64,000 bases of DNA from Pseudovirgaria hyperparasitica (lineage: Eukaryota; Ascomycota; Dothideomycetes; Acrospermales; Acrospermaceae): positions 806,001-870,000 of the forward strand of contig NW_022985562.1 of NCBI RefSeq assembly GCF_010093815.1, written 5' to 3'. The stretch's first letter is position 1. Every line of letters begins with the position of its first letter. The notes below the pieces were generated by a model, which made no database searches, was not told where the DNA came from, and worked only from the letters and a program-made list of their open reading frames with translations. The position numbers and the translations under genes are program-made. Below, in pieces: positions 53,618 to 64,000 of this stretch.

Positions 53618-56588
53618 TTAACTGCTTCCGCTTCCACGTTCGGCATCGTGTAGTTGTCTCAACTGACTCTTGCTGGCCTGTGACTTGACCACTCTCTTCT
53701 CATCCTCACTCTGACTAGAAGCTTCATCGTCAAGTCTACCACTCTTGGACTCACGGCGTAACCTCTCTGCTTTATCCTTCAAGGCCTTGGCCTCTTCTGC
53801 TGCCCTTTGTGCGCGTACCTGCTTCTTCCACATGTTTGCATATCGGCCTTTCTTCTCGAGAAGCTCCTCATGTGTTCCTCGTTCCGCGACTCGCCCTTCA
53901 TGCAATACTAGGATCTGATCGGCTGTCGTTATAGTGCTGAGACGATGAGCTATCACGAGCATGGTTCGGCCATTTCCTAACGCAGTCAATGCCTTTTGGA
54001 TGTGTTCTTCCGTCTCCGTATCGAGTGCTGCTGTGGCCTCGTCCAGTAGGATGATCCTTGGGTTTTTCAAAATGGTACGAGCAATTGCCACACGTTGTTT
54101 TTCACCACCGGACAGACGTAGCCCACGGTCTCCGACTTTGGCCTCGTATTTGTCTGGATATGAAATGATCTTGTCGTGTATACTCGCAGCACGACACGCT
54201 TCGTAAACTTCTTCGTCGGTCGCATCTGGACGTGCATACTTGAGATTGAACATGACTGACTCATTGAAAAGCACCGTGTCCTGCGGTACTACACCAATGT
54301 GTCTTCTGAGCTGGTCAATGGTGATGTCTTCGACGTCGTGTCCATCTATCTGAATGTTGCCAGAAACGGCATTGTAGAATCGAAAGAGTATCCGGAAGAC
54401 TGTGGATTTTCCTCCACCTGATTCGCCCACGAGAGCTGTTGTCGTTCCCGGAGCACAATGGAAATCGAGACCTTGTAACGCCGGCTTGCGAGTATCATAA
54501 GTGAAATGGACATTGTTGAATCGGATGTCGCCTTCACAGCTAGGAAATTGGCCTGCGCCAGCCTTGTCTACCACTGTGGGCTGTTCCTTGAACAGCTCCA
54601 GCATACGCTCCGAGTTGATCATAGCCGACTGGATAGTTCGATAGAAAGTGCCGAAAAAGTTTAGTGGACTTTGCAGCTGACCGAAGTATTGAACCAATGC
54701 GGAGAAGGAGCCCACGTCAAGCCTTGAAGTCGTCACTTGATGCGCAGCCAGAAAACATGCAACCATCAAACCCAACATAAATACCAAATTCTGACAGACA
54801 TTCATCAAGTTGAGAGAAAGAAGTACTTTGTATTCCGAGAATTGGAATTTGTTTACGGCTTGTCGATATCTGTTAAATTCGAATTCTTCGGCATTGAAAT
54901 ACTTCACGTTCTCGTACGAAACCATGGAGTCGTTCCTGTAGTACTTAGTATTTACGCTAGACTTTCAGATGGACCATTTGCTTACTTTACCGCTTCTTCT
55001 TCACGCCCGGCATTGACCATCTGTCTGCGGATGTCGGCACGCCACTGAGCGAGACGAATTGTAATGTAGACGTACCAAAACGTGACAACAGCTACCACAA
55101 GAGCATAGTAAGCATCATACTGAGTCAAGAAATACCCAAAGGCAAGAACTAGGTCGACAAGCATCGGTAAGACATTGAATGTGATCTGCTCGAGGAATGT
55201 GTTGATTGCAGTCCCCTTGTTCAGAGCTGACACGACCTCTCCGGTTTTCTTGCTTATATGAAATTCGAGGCTCAGACCATGGACGTGTTCAAATGCAGCG
55301 ACAGATAGCTCCCTGTATGAGTATTGACTGATCGGGATCCATAGAGTCGACCGAGAGGCTGCTAGTAGTCCGTTGCTTCCTTGGAGTAGTTTCAGAAAAA
55401 TAAATACGCAGATGGCTGCCCAAGGAGTGTTGGACGGTCCTCCGCCTTGAGCATCAACAAGAGCATTGGTGATGATTTTGACTTGGTTAGGAACCGCCAG
55501 ATTCACCACACGCTGCAGTAAGACCAGGACAAAACAAGCAACCACCACGACCTTGAGCTTTGTATCCTTTGATGGCCAGAGGTAAGGGAAGAAAACCGAA
55601 TAACCACGGATATACTCCCACCATCCACGTGCTGGCACAGAAGTCGGCCGTACCCAACCATCTGTGTGAGGGGTGGTACCGTGAGCGCCATTGCCCGGAA
55701 TAGAACCGTAGCCTTGTGCGGACCCGTTTGCAGCTCCATTCGGGGTTCCGTTTTCGGTAGACCCCTCATCCAAGAGTCTGGCTGTCTCGGGTGTGTTGAG
55801 GCGTGCAAATCTTTCTCTTCGCCTTTTCGTATGCACGAAAATGACATAAGATATCATCATGAATATGAGCAAGAGCACTCTTATTAGGTCGATGGTGACC
55901 TCGAGTATTTCCCATTCTGTCATCTCAGTCCGCAGAGGCCCTTTGCTATCACCAGCGCTGGGATCATTGTGGGCGTGTGTGTAGTATTGGAATGATAGTG
56001 CCAACAGAGCCACCTCATATATGGTTGCAAAGAACCATGTGTACATGTGCGCCGAGGTTGGTGAAGGCGTGCCATCGATCAAGGAGATGAAGAAGAGAAG
56101 GTAAATGAAGAAAGATCCGATGAGGTAGACCTGCAAGTGGCCGTTAGAATACAAAGGCTGGACTGGCTTTGAGAATAACTCACCACTGTCGGTTGTCCAC
56201 ACCAATACTGGTGCTCACGCTCAGCTACAGCATGGATAACCACATTCGCCGAATTTGCAAAGAAGGTCAGGGCTGTAGCCACAGCGAGGGTGTAGAAGAG
56301 ATGCTTCTGCGATTTTGAAACGTCGTCCTTGATTTTGGGCTTCGGTTTGTTGTGAGTAGGGTGATGTGCAGGTAGTGGTTTTCCGCCAGGACCAGTCTTG
56401 GACGTCGGAACGTCGTTGTTTGCCGGAGGTACAGCTCTGATGCTTCGATAAGTGAAGGCTACCAGAAACACAAGGAGCAGTGCTATTGGGTAAGCATAAT
56501 GCAGGTACATCAGAGCCACACCAATTTTTTCCTGCGAGGTCATGTCAAGGGTAGTCCTAGGTCTTGCCATGGTAGAAGAGGTAGCCAT
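53618..56588 (-). CDS. hmt1: HMT1-type ABC half-transporter (ABCB6/heavy-metal tolerance group)
   Basis: Three exons, 56588-56184, 56130-54986 and 54935-53618, are joined across 53 and 50 bp introns, giving 955 residues. An extra N-terminal membrane domain of about five helices covers the first ~270 residues. The ABC transmembrane domain follows (WEYIRGYSVFFPYLWPSKD onward, with GEVVSALNKGTAIN). The nucleotide-binding domain starts near residue 630: Walker A GESGGGKST (~685), signature LSGGEKQRVAIAR (~793), Walker B RIILLDEATAALD (~810) and the H-loop VIAHRLSTI. The tail is charged and helical. In fission yeast Hmt1 moves phytochelatin or phytochelatin-metal complexes into the vacuole and gives cadmium tolerance. 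Half-transporters work as dimers. All catalytic motifs are intact. Divergent from the RTC1-type gene. Confidence 0.92.
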
Positions 56589-57807
56589 GGTGACAGACGG
56601 CAGCTCGACCGTACTCCCGGATGAGCAGGAAGTAGAGAATGATCAAGAAGGAGAAGGCGAATGGACGGTGCAGCAAACACAGCCGGCTATGACATGGCTT
56701 GGTCGTGTGCTCAGGATCCACGGGAGAGCCGACGGTGGTGGCGGTCGAGGTTCGGTGATGGTGGGATGGACGAAGTGAAAGAGGTCTAGAGGGAGCGGTA
56801 GGGCTCAAGTTTAAAACAGCGTTGGAATTCCAGAACCAGTCCTCTGGGAGAAATGGAGTCTGATACGATGTACAGAGCGATACAAAGCATGCACGTCTGA
56901 AGGAGCTTGGCCGATGTTCGGAATTGAAGATTAGTGAAGCGTATCGGGGAAGACGGGAGAAGCTCAGGATATACGACTAATGGTGCAGATAGCGCCAGTC
57001 AAAGAGTGATTAGCTTCGGTTTGAAGCTAGTTGAAGTGAACAAGACCTGCAAGTGGCACGAGCAGAACCGGGACGAGTAAAAGTGAGAGTGAGAGAGAGG
57101 TGGGAAATTGAATGGTGAAGCGAAAAGAGAGAGAGAGAGCAAGGAATGATTAGGAGCAAAAGAAGAAAGATAAAAGATGGACAGGGAAGTTGAGGAGCTA
57201 GTTGTCGAATCTGGAGCATCGTATGCAGGTGCAGGACGGCAGGCGGAAGGCGGAAAGGTGGTGGGTGGAAGCACTGGAAGCCCTGGAAGGTGATAGGATG
57301 GAGGATACTTGGGTAGGTACCAGGGCTGCGGCATGCCGGTGCCTCGCCGTACTACCTGTGTGTGTCTAGAATGTTTAGAGTGTCTAAAGTTGGGTTGTCT
57401 ATAGTAGGGTGTGTTTGAAGTCTATCAACATATGCTAATCAATCAATACTTTTGAACACGGCACGGGGCACGACGAAGACAATGATGTGGTGACAGATGA
57501 TACTATTAACCATGGTACGATGGGAGTGTGACAAGCAGTAGTACCTCTCTGTAGGTGGGCGTGAGTGTCGATAGGAGGTGGAGGTGTGGTAATATGTAGC
57601 TGATAGGTAGTCAACAAGTAATAATTTAGTGCCCAGACAGGCGGTGATGGTGGGTGGATGCGGTGGATGTGGTGGAGGTGGTGGTGCCAGGTGGGCGGGT
57701 GTCCACGGTGCCAGGTGGTCGTGGGGTTGGCAACGTGGAAAGGGGGTCAGTCATGATCCTGTGCAGTAGTATCAGATAGCCATCCATAATTAGTCTAATA
57801 GAGGGCA

Positions 57808-57865
57808 AAGCCAAAAGCCAAAAAAGCCAAAAGGCAAAAAAGGCAAAAAAGGCAAAAAGGTAAAA
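57808..57865. repeat. (AAAAAGGC)n-like repeat
   Basis: Imperfect 7-9 bp A-rich units (AAAAAAGGC, AAAAAGCC) in tandem. Confidence 0.75.
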
Positions 57866-58574
57866 TGGCACCTGGCATAGACATATTCCTACCGGTCGCC
57901 ACGAGACATGGACATGCAGATATGCAGACGCGGGTGCAGACGCCGCCCACGATCCCCTCCACCGCCTTAAATTTAGTGAACGTTGTGCTGCCAGTCCGGG
58001 GGGCGTGGGCAGCCAGACAGGGCAGCTAGACAGGGCAGACCGGGGGAGGCAGACGCAGCAGACCCAACTCCGGCGCTATAGATGTGCCTGCTGCTCTACC
58101 CTACCTACATACAGTATCTAATTACAGCGTCTGTCTGTATAGCCGTTTGATCCTCCGAGATCATGATCCACAGTCCGCCAGCGCATGACCAACAGCTGCA
58201 TACGGATATAGGTAGGCAGGTTATAACTGTGTACCATTATTGCGATTGCGTGGCCCAGTCTGCAGCCCGGAGCAGTAATCTCAGATTTCCCAGATTTCCA
58301 GATTCTCACCTTCCCAGCACCCGCGCTCGCCTCGCCTATCTGATGGGGAGGGGGGGCCCTCGAGATCGCTGTAGTCGCGCGCCACAAGTCGCTTGCTGGC
58401 CTTTGCTGCTTTTGCTGGCCGATCCTCCCCACACCGCCGCGGTTCGTCTGCAGCCTGCACGCGCTTCCACTGGTTCCGTCCAGACTTCGCCGATCAACTT
58501 CCTCCGCCTATACCACAACGCGCCGAAAAACCTCACCGCAACATCTCCGTACGCTTCCTCCACCCTTCCACCCT

Positions 58575-58625
58575 GCACACACACCTACACACACACACAC
58601 ACCTACACACACACACACACACACC
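58575..58625. repeat. (AC)n microsatellite in the 5' leader
   Basis: AC tract broken by CCTAC at intervals, about 80 bp before the RTC1-type start codon. Confidence 0.85.
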
Positions 58626-58704
58626 TTCTCTCTCTTTCTGAAGAGCTCCATCCGAACCTATCGCCCCAACCCTTACAAAGCAATGTGTCCAGCACTCTCG
58701 GCAC

Positions 58705-61700
58705 ATGGCTGATCATCCGAGACGGCCCTCGCAATCCGCCGCGGCTTCGTCCATCCCTCCCGCTCCTCCACTTCCACCGCCCAAGTTCGCAGCGCGTAAC
58801 GTCTTTACCAGATTCGTCACTCAGCCCTTCACATACGGCTCTCGTCCTCCAAGCGTGCAGGCGAACCGTGCAGATGGCCAACGTTCGGCTTCGTTGGCTC
58901 CCCGGGGTACAGGGTATGTATCATAGCTTTCAACAACGTGCTCCACTTGGACAGGACGATACCCTCCTACTTAAAAAGCCACAGTATCGTACTCTCCTCT
59001 CCAGCCAACTACATCTCTTCCTGTCCCTACCACTTCTGACACGTCGTACTGCAGAGTAAACCCGGCCTTCTCCAAAGAAGCAAGCCACAAGACCGGCCTT
59101 GAAATATCTGCTGTCGATATCAACCATGACGGCACACATGCAGTCCTTGCAGGTCGCGAGATCTTGAAGACGATCAGCGTCACCGACACACATTGCGCCG
59201 AAGAGGACAACCTGCGTTCCGCAATCATTAATTACACCGGAACCGTCACAGGCCCCGGCCCCGCCGCTTCTAGACATAGAGAAACGTTCGAGATACATGA
59301 TGTAAAGTGGTCCCACGGCCAATACGACTCGTATATTGCTACTGCTGCAACAAATGGCAAAGTCATCCTCTACGACTTGAAACGTACAGGCAAGGAAGTC
59401 GCTAGGTTGCATGAGCATCACCGTCAGGTACACAAGCTTGCTTTTAATCCGCACAAGGGCCATTTATTGTTGTCGGGCAGCCAAGATGCGACGGTGCGTC
59501 TGTGGGACTTGCGCGACATGCGACGAGATGTCATGTCATGCGCCAGTCGGGACAAGTTCTCTGGCATGAGTGAAGGCATTCGTGACCTCAAATGGTCGCC
59601 CACCGATGGGGTAGAATTCGCTTTTGGAACCGACAATGGCGTAATACAACGCTGGGACTTCCGACAAAACAGAGGCCCGAAGCTGAAGATCAACGCGCAC
59701 GAAAAGACAGTCAACGCTATTGATTGGCATCCTGATGGGAAGCACCTGATGAGTGCGAGCACCGATAAGACGGTCAGGGTGTGGGACTTCTCATCGGAAG
59801 TACGCAGGCAGAAACCTGCATTTGTGTTACGTACACCCTTTCCTGTGTACAACGCACGTTGGAGACCATCTTGTTGGGTTCCAGAATCACGAGAACATGG
59901 CTCTCTTCAATGCACTCAGCTAGCGACGTCGTACGACAGAGACCACGCTATGGTGCACCTATGGGACCTCCGCCGCCCATATCTACCGTTCAGGGAGATA
60001 CACCGATACAGCATGGCCCCAACAGATATGCTATGGCACGGACGCGATCTGCTCTGGACTGTTGGCCGCGAAGGCATGTTCACACAGAATGACGTCAATT
60101 TTGCTCCGAAAGTCATCGACAGACGAAATATGCAAGCTTTCGCAGTATCTGCAACGGGTGAAATTAACGCTTTCTCACAGAAGAGATCACGAAGTCGCAA
60201 CTCGGAGCATACAAATTTCACCCAGGAGAATTATCCTCTCGACTCCGAGAAGACCCGTAGCAGTCCTGACAAAGGTAGCCTTGGCCGCGTCTCAGCAGAC
60301 GACAGTCTCGATGACAGTTTTCTTAGCACGTCTTTCAATCGACACCACGGCAGAACCGCAAGTAACAGGTCTGCTAAGTCATTTAGCAGTACGCCACCAT
60401 CATCTGACATGTTGACCAAAGTTGTATTCTTGGATGAGTCCCTAGCAATTCGTGCTGATGCGTTCAAGCCTAATCAGACAGCCTTTCGAGGATCCCTCCC
60501 CGGATCGTTGAATCTGCCCGTGTTCACTTACCTTGCACAAAAATACAAGGCCATGGCTTTGACTGACCCACCATCTGTTGATTCATACTTAAATCTTCCT
60601 AAACTTTTCGGGCACAACGCAGAGTATGCAGAAAAAGCTGCTCTGTTTCGGCTCGCAGAAACTTGGCAGATCGTTGGGCATGCAGTCTTCAACGTTGTGA
60701 GTTCAAGGGCAGAGCAGCATAGAAGACTACGAGTAGAGCAAAGCCATCCTCCCCGACAGGTCTCAGAAAGCCGATCTAAATCAAACCTGGACGTAGTCAC
60801 ACCTGCAAAGACTGCTAGCATAGCGCATAGGGCGGTATATGGACCGTCTAGTCACTCGAGTCCACTTCTCACTGTAGGCCACGCTGAGAGCACGTCAAAT
60901 CTACCAACTCCACTTGCAAGACCTGTAGCCCATTCGACCTCGCATACTGGCGATGGTCATCTTAGACTTCCTGACTTGGACAATGAAGACGCTCTCAACC
61001 TTCCACCTGCGATTGTAGGTCCTCATTCTAATGGAGATGTAAGCTCCGTCAGTCGTTCCCATCGGGACGATTTGCAAATACCACGTCCAAATTTCAACAA
61101 CCCACGATGGTATAGTACCACAACTGATCTAGACGAGCGACGGGCAATGGTAGGAAGCTACAGGGCACAGCGACGAACCCCTCTTACGTACGATCAACCC
61201 AATCCTCATGCCATCGATATTAGAGCACCACCCAACCTAGACAGACACAATTCAGACGAGAGCTTTGCGATGTTTTCGGCTTCTTCAGGGTCGCAACGCG
61301 AACCGTCCATGTCGGGCTCCTTCGCAAGCGTCCACTCGCAAAACATGGAGTCAAAAACTGAGGGACCGCAGGAGTCTCATGACAGTAGTCCGAATCTCGA
61401 TCGATATGCATTGAGTCCCATCTCTAGGTCAGCCCATAGACGCCCACGTCTTGACATGCGGCACATGAGCCCAAGTCCTTCAAGTACACAAACAGAACAA
61501 CGTCTCGCCGAGAGCACGCTGAGCCCAAAGAATACAATTTCTCAAGCGCAGGTCACGTCATCGGGATCCCAGGCGTTGAGTCCAGCACAGTTTAGTGCAG
61601 AAAGGAGGAAAGCAATCGAAGATATTGATGTGCTCCATCGTAACAATTACCTCATGCGTCATGACAGCTCCGAATCAGAGGCATTGACCAGTGATAAGGG

Positions 61701-63045
61701 TAGTCCCTTTTCGGCACTCTCTGCAATCCACGAAACGATAGACGCCAGTGGAACAATAGTTCCTGACGGTTTTCAAGGTGGCATCATGTCGCCCGAAAGC
61801 GCTGACCTTGCCCATCCACCGTTCCGCCACGGAAGCACAACCGCTGCTACTTCCTCGGAGACTCATGCCGTAGACGAGTCGTTGCAACTCGAAGACTTTC
61901 AAGTTCAGAGTTCAGACGTGGATACGGAGTCAAATTCGCCTTTTACCGTGATCGATATGATCCGATCTGTCCTTTGTTTCCATACTGGGGTCATGGCAGA
62001 TGCTCAAACCTCTTCTCTCATTCTGCTACTAGTCTCACCTCTGCTCCCTCCAACGCATCCTCTCTGCTCTTCCGACACAGAGCTTGTGAAGTCCACATAC
62101 GCTGAAGTCCTAACTTCTCTAGGAATGGCCCCTACTCAGGTCCATGCCATAATCCATGGCCATCTTGCGGACCTCCTCAAGACAGGCATACACCCCTTCG
62201 AAGCCGAATCTATCATATCAACCTACCACACACAACTACACAGTCTCGGCCTCTTCAACGCCGCAGCATCTCTCCGCCGCCTCGCCTACCCCGTCTACCC
62301 CGGCGTGTACGAGTACGCCCTCAAAGACACCCAACTCAACCTCCTTTGCACAAATTGCAAATCCCCTCTGAACAATCCTCGCGACAAAACCCGCTGCGAA
62401 ACTTGCCGCGCCCGCTCCAAGCCTTGCCCCATCTGCGGCTGCAAAGCAGCCTTGCTCGACCCAGCAAGCAAGCACGTCAAGTACAAACCACGCAAAAAGG
62501 GCGTCAAATTCGGCGATCCCGGCCTCGCGAACAAGTCTGATCAACTATCTGACTCCATCCTCGGCACGCCTCAAGTATCCCGCGATAATCTCGCAGACAC
62601 CGAGTCTTCTTCGAACGCGTCCTCATCCTCGCCGATAGTCCCAGTCGTATTCCAGCAACCGGCGGTTCTTTGGACGGCATGTCCGCTCTGCTCCCACGGC
62701 GGCCACAGCGCGTGTATGGCTGCGTGGTGGGCAGACGCCGAGTCGGAAGGCGCGTGTCCGACGCAGGGCTGTATCTGTGACTGTGTCAAGGGCACGCGCC
62801 GCACCGAGAGGCTGCGGAAGCTGGAGGAGGAGGTTGCGGAGAAGGAGAAGGGGAAGGTTAAGGGTGATGAGTGGCTTGCGAGGGAGAGCAAGGCTGTTGT
62901 GGGTGTGAGAGGGGCGTTGGGCGGTGGCGGTGGGAGCGGGAGCGCGGAGTCTGGGCTGGGTGGTGTGTCGGGGAAGGTGGTGGTGAAGGATGAGGGCAAG
63001 AGGGTTAATAGAGCTGGGGGCGGTGCCGGGGTGGCGAAGAAGTGA
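58705..63045 (+). CDS. RTC1: RTC1/WDR24-type WD40-RING protein (SEA/GATOR2 complex)
   Basis: Two exons, 58705-58913 and 59055-63045, with a 141 bp intron, give 1399 residues; the junction reads GTGVNPAFSKEASHKTGLEISAVDI. After a Pro-rich head (~70 residues), the WD40 propeller covers about residues 85-390: HLLLSGSQDATVRLWDLRD and HLMSASTDKTVRVWDFSS are clear blades. The middle (~430-1020) is Ser-rich and disordered. An alpha-solenoid-like stretch follows, then a zinc-ribbon-like region near 1165 (LLCTNCKSPL, CETCRARSKPCPICG) and a C-terminal RING near 1278 (CPLCSHGGHSACMAAWW, CPTQGC). This is the Rtc1/WDR24 layout. Family knowledge places it in the vacuolar SEA complex that controls TORC1 in response to amino acids. 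The Gly/Lys-rich last ~80 residues are low complexity. Confidence 0.92.
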
Positions 63046-63971
63046 CGCTTTTGGGCGGATCTGAGCTTGTTGTTTGCTACAGGTACTTTGATATTGCATG
63101 TTCGGGGAGTTGGGATTTGGACCTTGGGTACTAATACGCTCCATCTTTTTCCGATCAATTGGGAAGATGAAAAGAAGATCTCACGAAATGGTGAGAGAAT
63201 TGCTTGTATCAAGAAGAACGCGGGACGGCAATACTAGGCGAGCCGTGCCGTGTGCAAATAAGCCTAGAGTCTGTAAAATAGATATATATATGATGATACC
63301 CACCTAACTGATTATACATTACGCATGAGCTCACTTGTCAATCAATCACTCAATCACTCAATCACTCAATCACTCAATCACTCGATCAACCAGAACCAAT
63401 AACAACGATAATAAGAAGAAAGTCACACATTCATGTACCGCCTGTATCTGTGCTCCAACGCAAAAAGACTCGTGCGTCAGCTCTTTTCAAGGCGGCTTCT
63501 GTTTATACATTTTCCATCTTGCGGCGTGAAGTTTCTTTTCACCTATAGTGCCCCCCCTTTCCCCTTCCCTACCCGAGGGTAGGTAGGTGGTAGGGGCGGC
63601 GCTGCGACCCTCGTCCATGGAGCAGGGACGAGGGCGGCTGGAGTGGAGACCGCGTATGTCACGAAAATATGAGGAGGGGTGTGTAGGATCTTTGTGGATA
63701 TGGATGGGGGATGATTGTGTCAAGGGATGATGGGGTAATTGGGTTGGTTGAGAAGATCGCACGGGGAAGGTTTCATGGATATGGAGTCTGACAAAGTGAT
63801 CGATAGCAGGTCAAGCTTGCATCTTCAGGGATCCACGGCAGTTTTCCAGCTGGGCATATCCCGTAGGAGGAGGTGCAGTCACAGATCGATTTCCTCGAGA
63901 GAAGTCGTAGGGTCGTTTGCATTTGACGTGGTGTATAATTCGTTTACATCCTCAGCCCTGCGCGCCATAAC
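63046..63971. other. 3' intergenic region with AATCACTC minisatellite
   Basis: Contains the RTC1 3' region, an 8 bp tandem repeat and no recognisable coding frame. Confidence 0.5.
63338..63386. repeat. (AATCACTC)n minisatellite
   Basis: About six tandem 8 bp units, the last one changed to ACTCGATC. Confidence 0.9.
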
Positions 63972-64000
63972 ATGACTATGCCGACAGGACCACCGCCATC
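63972..64000 (+). CDS. Possible start of a gene running off the right edge
   Basis: An ATG at 63972 opens a frame (MTMPTGPPPS) to the window end. Pro/Gly-rich starts are common in fungal proteins, and the preceding sequence (GCCATAAC) is an acceptable start context. Ten codons are too few to claim more. Confidence 0.2.

Larger units (their letters stand above)
56589..58704. promoter_or_regulatory. Long divergent intergenic region
   Basis: 2.1 kb separates HMT1 (-) and the RTC1-type gene (+), with an AAAAAGGC repeat and an AC repeat close to the + strand start. No gene was recognised. The distance leaves room for separate promoters or an unseen non-coding transcript. Confidence 0.5.

Noticed and set aside
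62571-63212. 213- and 173-residue - strand open frames
   Set aside because: Antisense to the C-terminal RING and low-complexity tail of the RTC1-type gene.
63338-63386. Regularly spaced repeats that could suggest a CRISPR array
   Set aside because: The 8 bp units are directly adjacent with no spacers, and the host is a eukaryote; it is a minisatellite.

Overview
The window is a piece of a filamentous ascomycete (Pezizomycotina) genome, most likely a Dothideomycete. The reasons are: short GT-AG introns of 44-166 bp, a Zn2Cys6 regulator, a LaeA-like methyltransferase, a cutinase-family esterase, a GPI-anchored Crh glucanase, and one long retroelement mutated in the manner of RIP (repeat-induced point mutation). 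No genome-wide comparison was possible, so the class-level placement is an inference.

Layout. 1-8.7 kb: the start of a DCAF7/WDR68-type WD40 gene (running off the left edge) is divergent from a phosphopantetheine adenylyltransferase gene (CAB4); a 3 kb gene-free stretch rich in simple repeats follows, then an F-box protein. 8.7-20.9 kb: homoisocitrate dehydrogenase (LYS12, two exons), a disordered Ser/Thr/Ala/Pro-rich protein, a secreted cutinase-family esterase, a Cys-rich surface protein with one membrane segment, a three-exon Zn2Cys6 factor and an F-box-like protein. 20.9-30.8 kb: a large Kelch-BTB protein resembling Ral2, a 1-Cys peroxiredoxin and an NBP2/Skb5-type SH3 adaptor.

30.82-39.78 kb: one Ty3/Gypsy LTR retrotransposon with 132 bp LTRs and a 4 bp target duplication (TACC). 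It is AT-rich and riddled with TAA/TAG stops. Gag, protease, reverse transcriptase, RNase H and integrase can still be read on the + strand. The last third holds a second, antisense coding-like region of about 2.2 kb that matches no protein known to me.

39.8-64 kb: NHA1-type Na+/H+ antiporter (four exons), LtrA-family membrane protein (two exons), Crh-type GH16 glucanase (two exons), a small 85-residue candidate gene, a 12-exon LaeA-like methyltransferase recovered by joining splice sites by eye, an HMT1-type ABC half-transporter (three exons), and an RTC1/WDR24-type WD40-RING protein (two exons).

Neighbours look functionally unrelated, as is usual in fungi. Themes that recur are ion and stress handling (NHA1, HMT1, peroxiredoxin, NBP2), cell wall and surface (Crh, cutinase, Cys-rich membrane protein) and nutrient signalling (RTC1, Ral2-like). 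No tRNA, rRNA or CRISPR array was seen.
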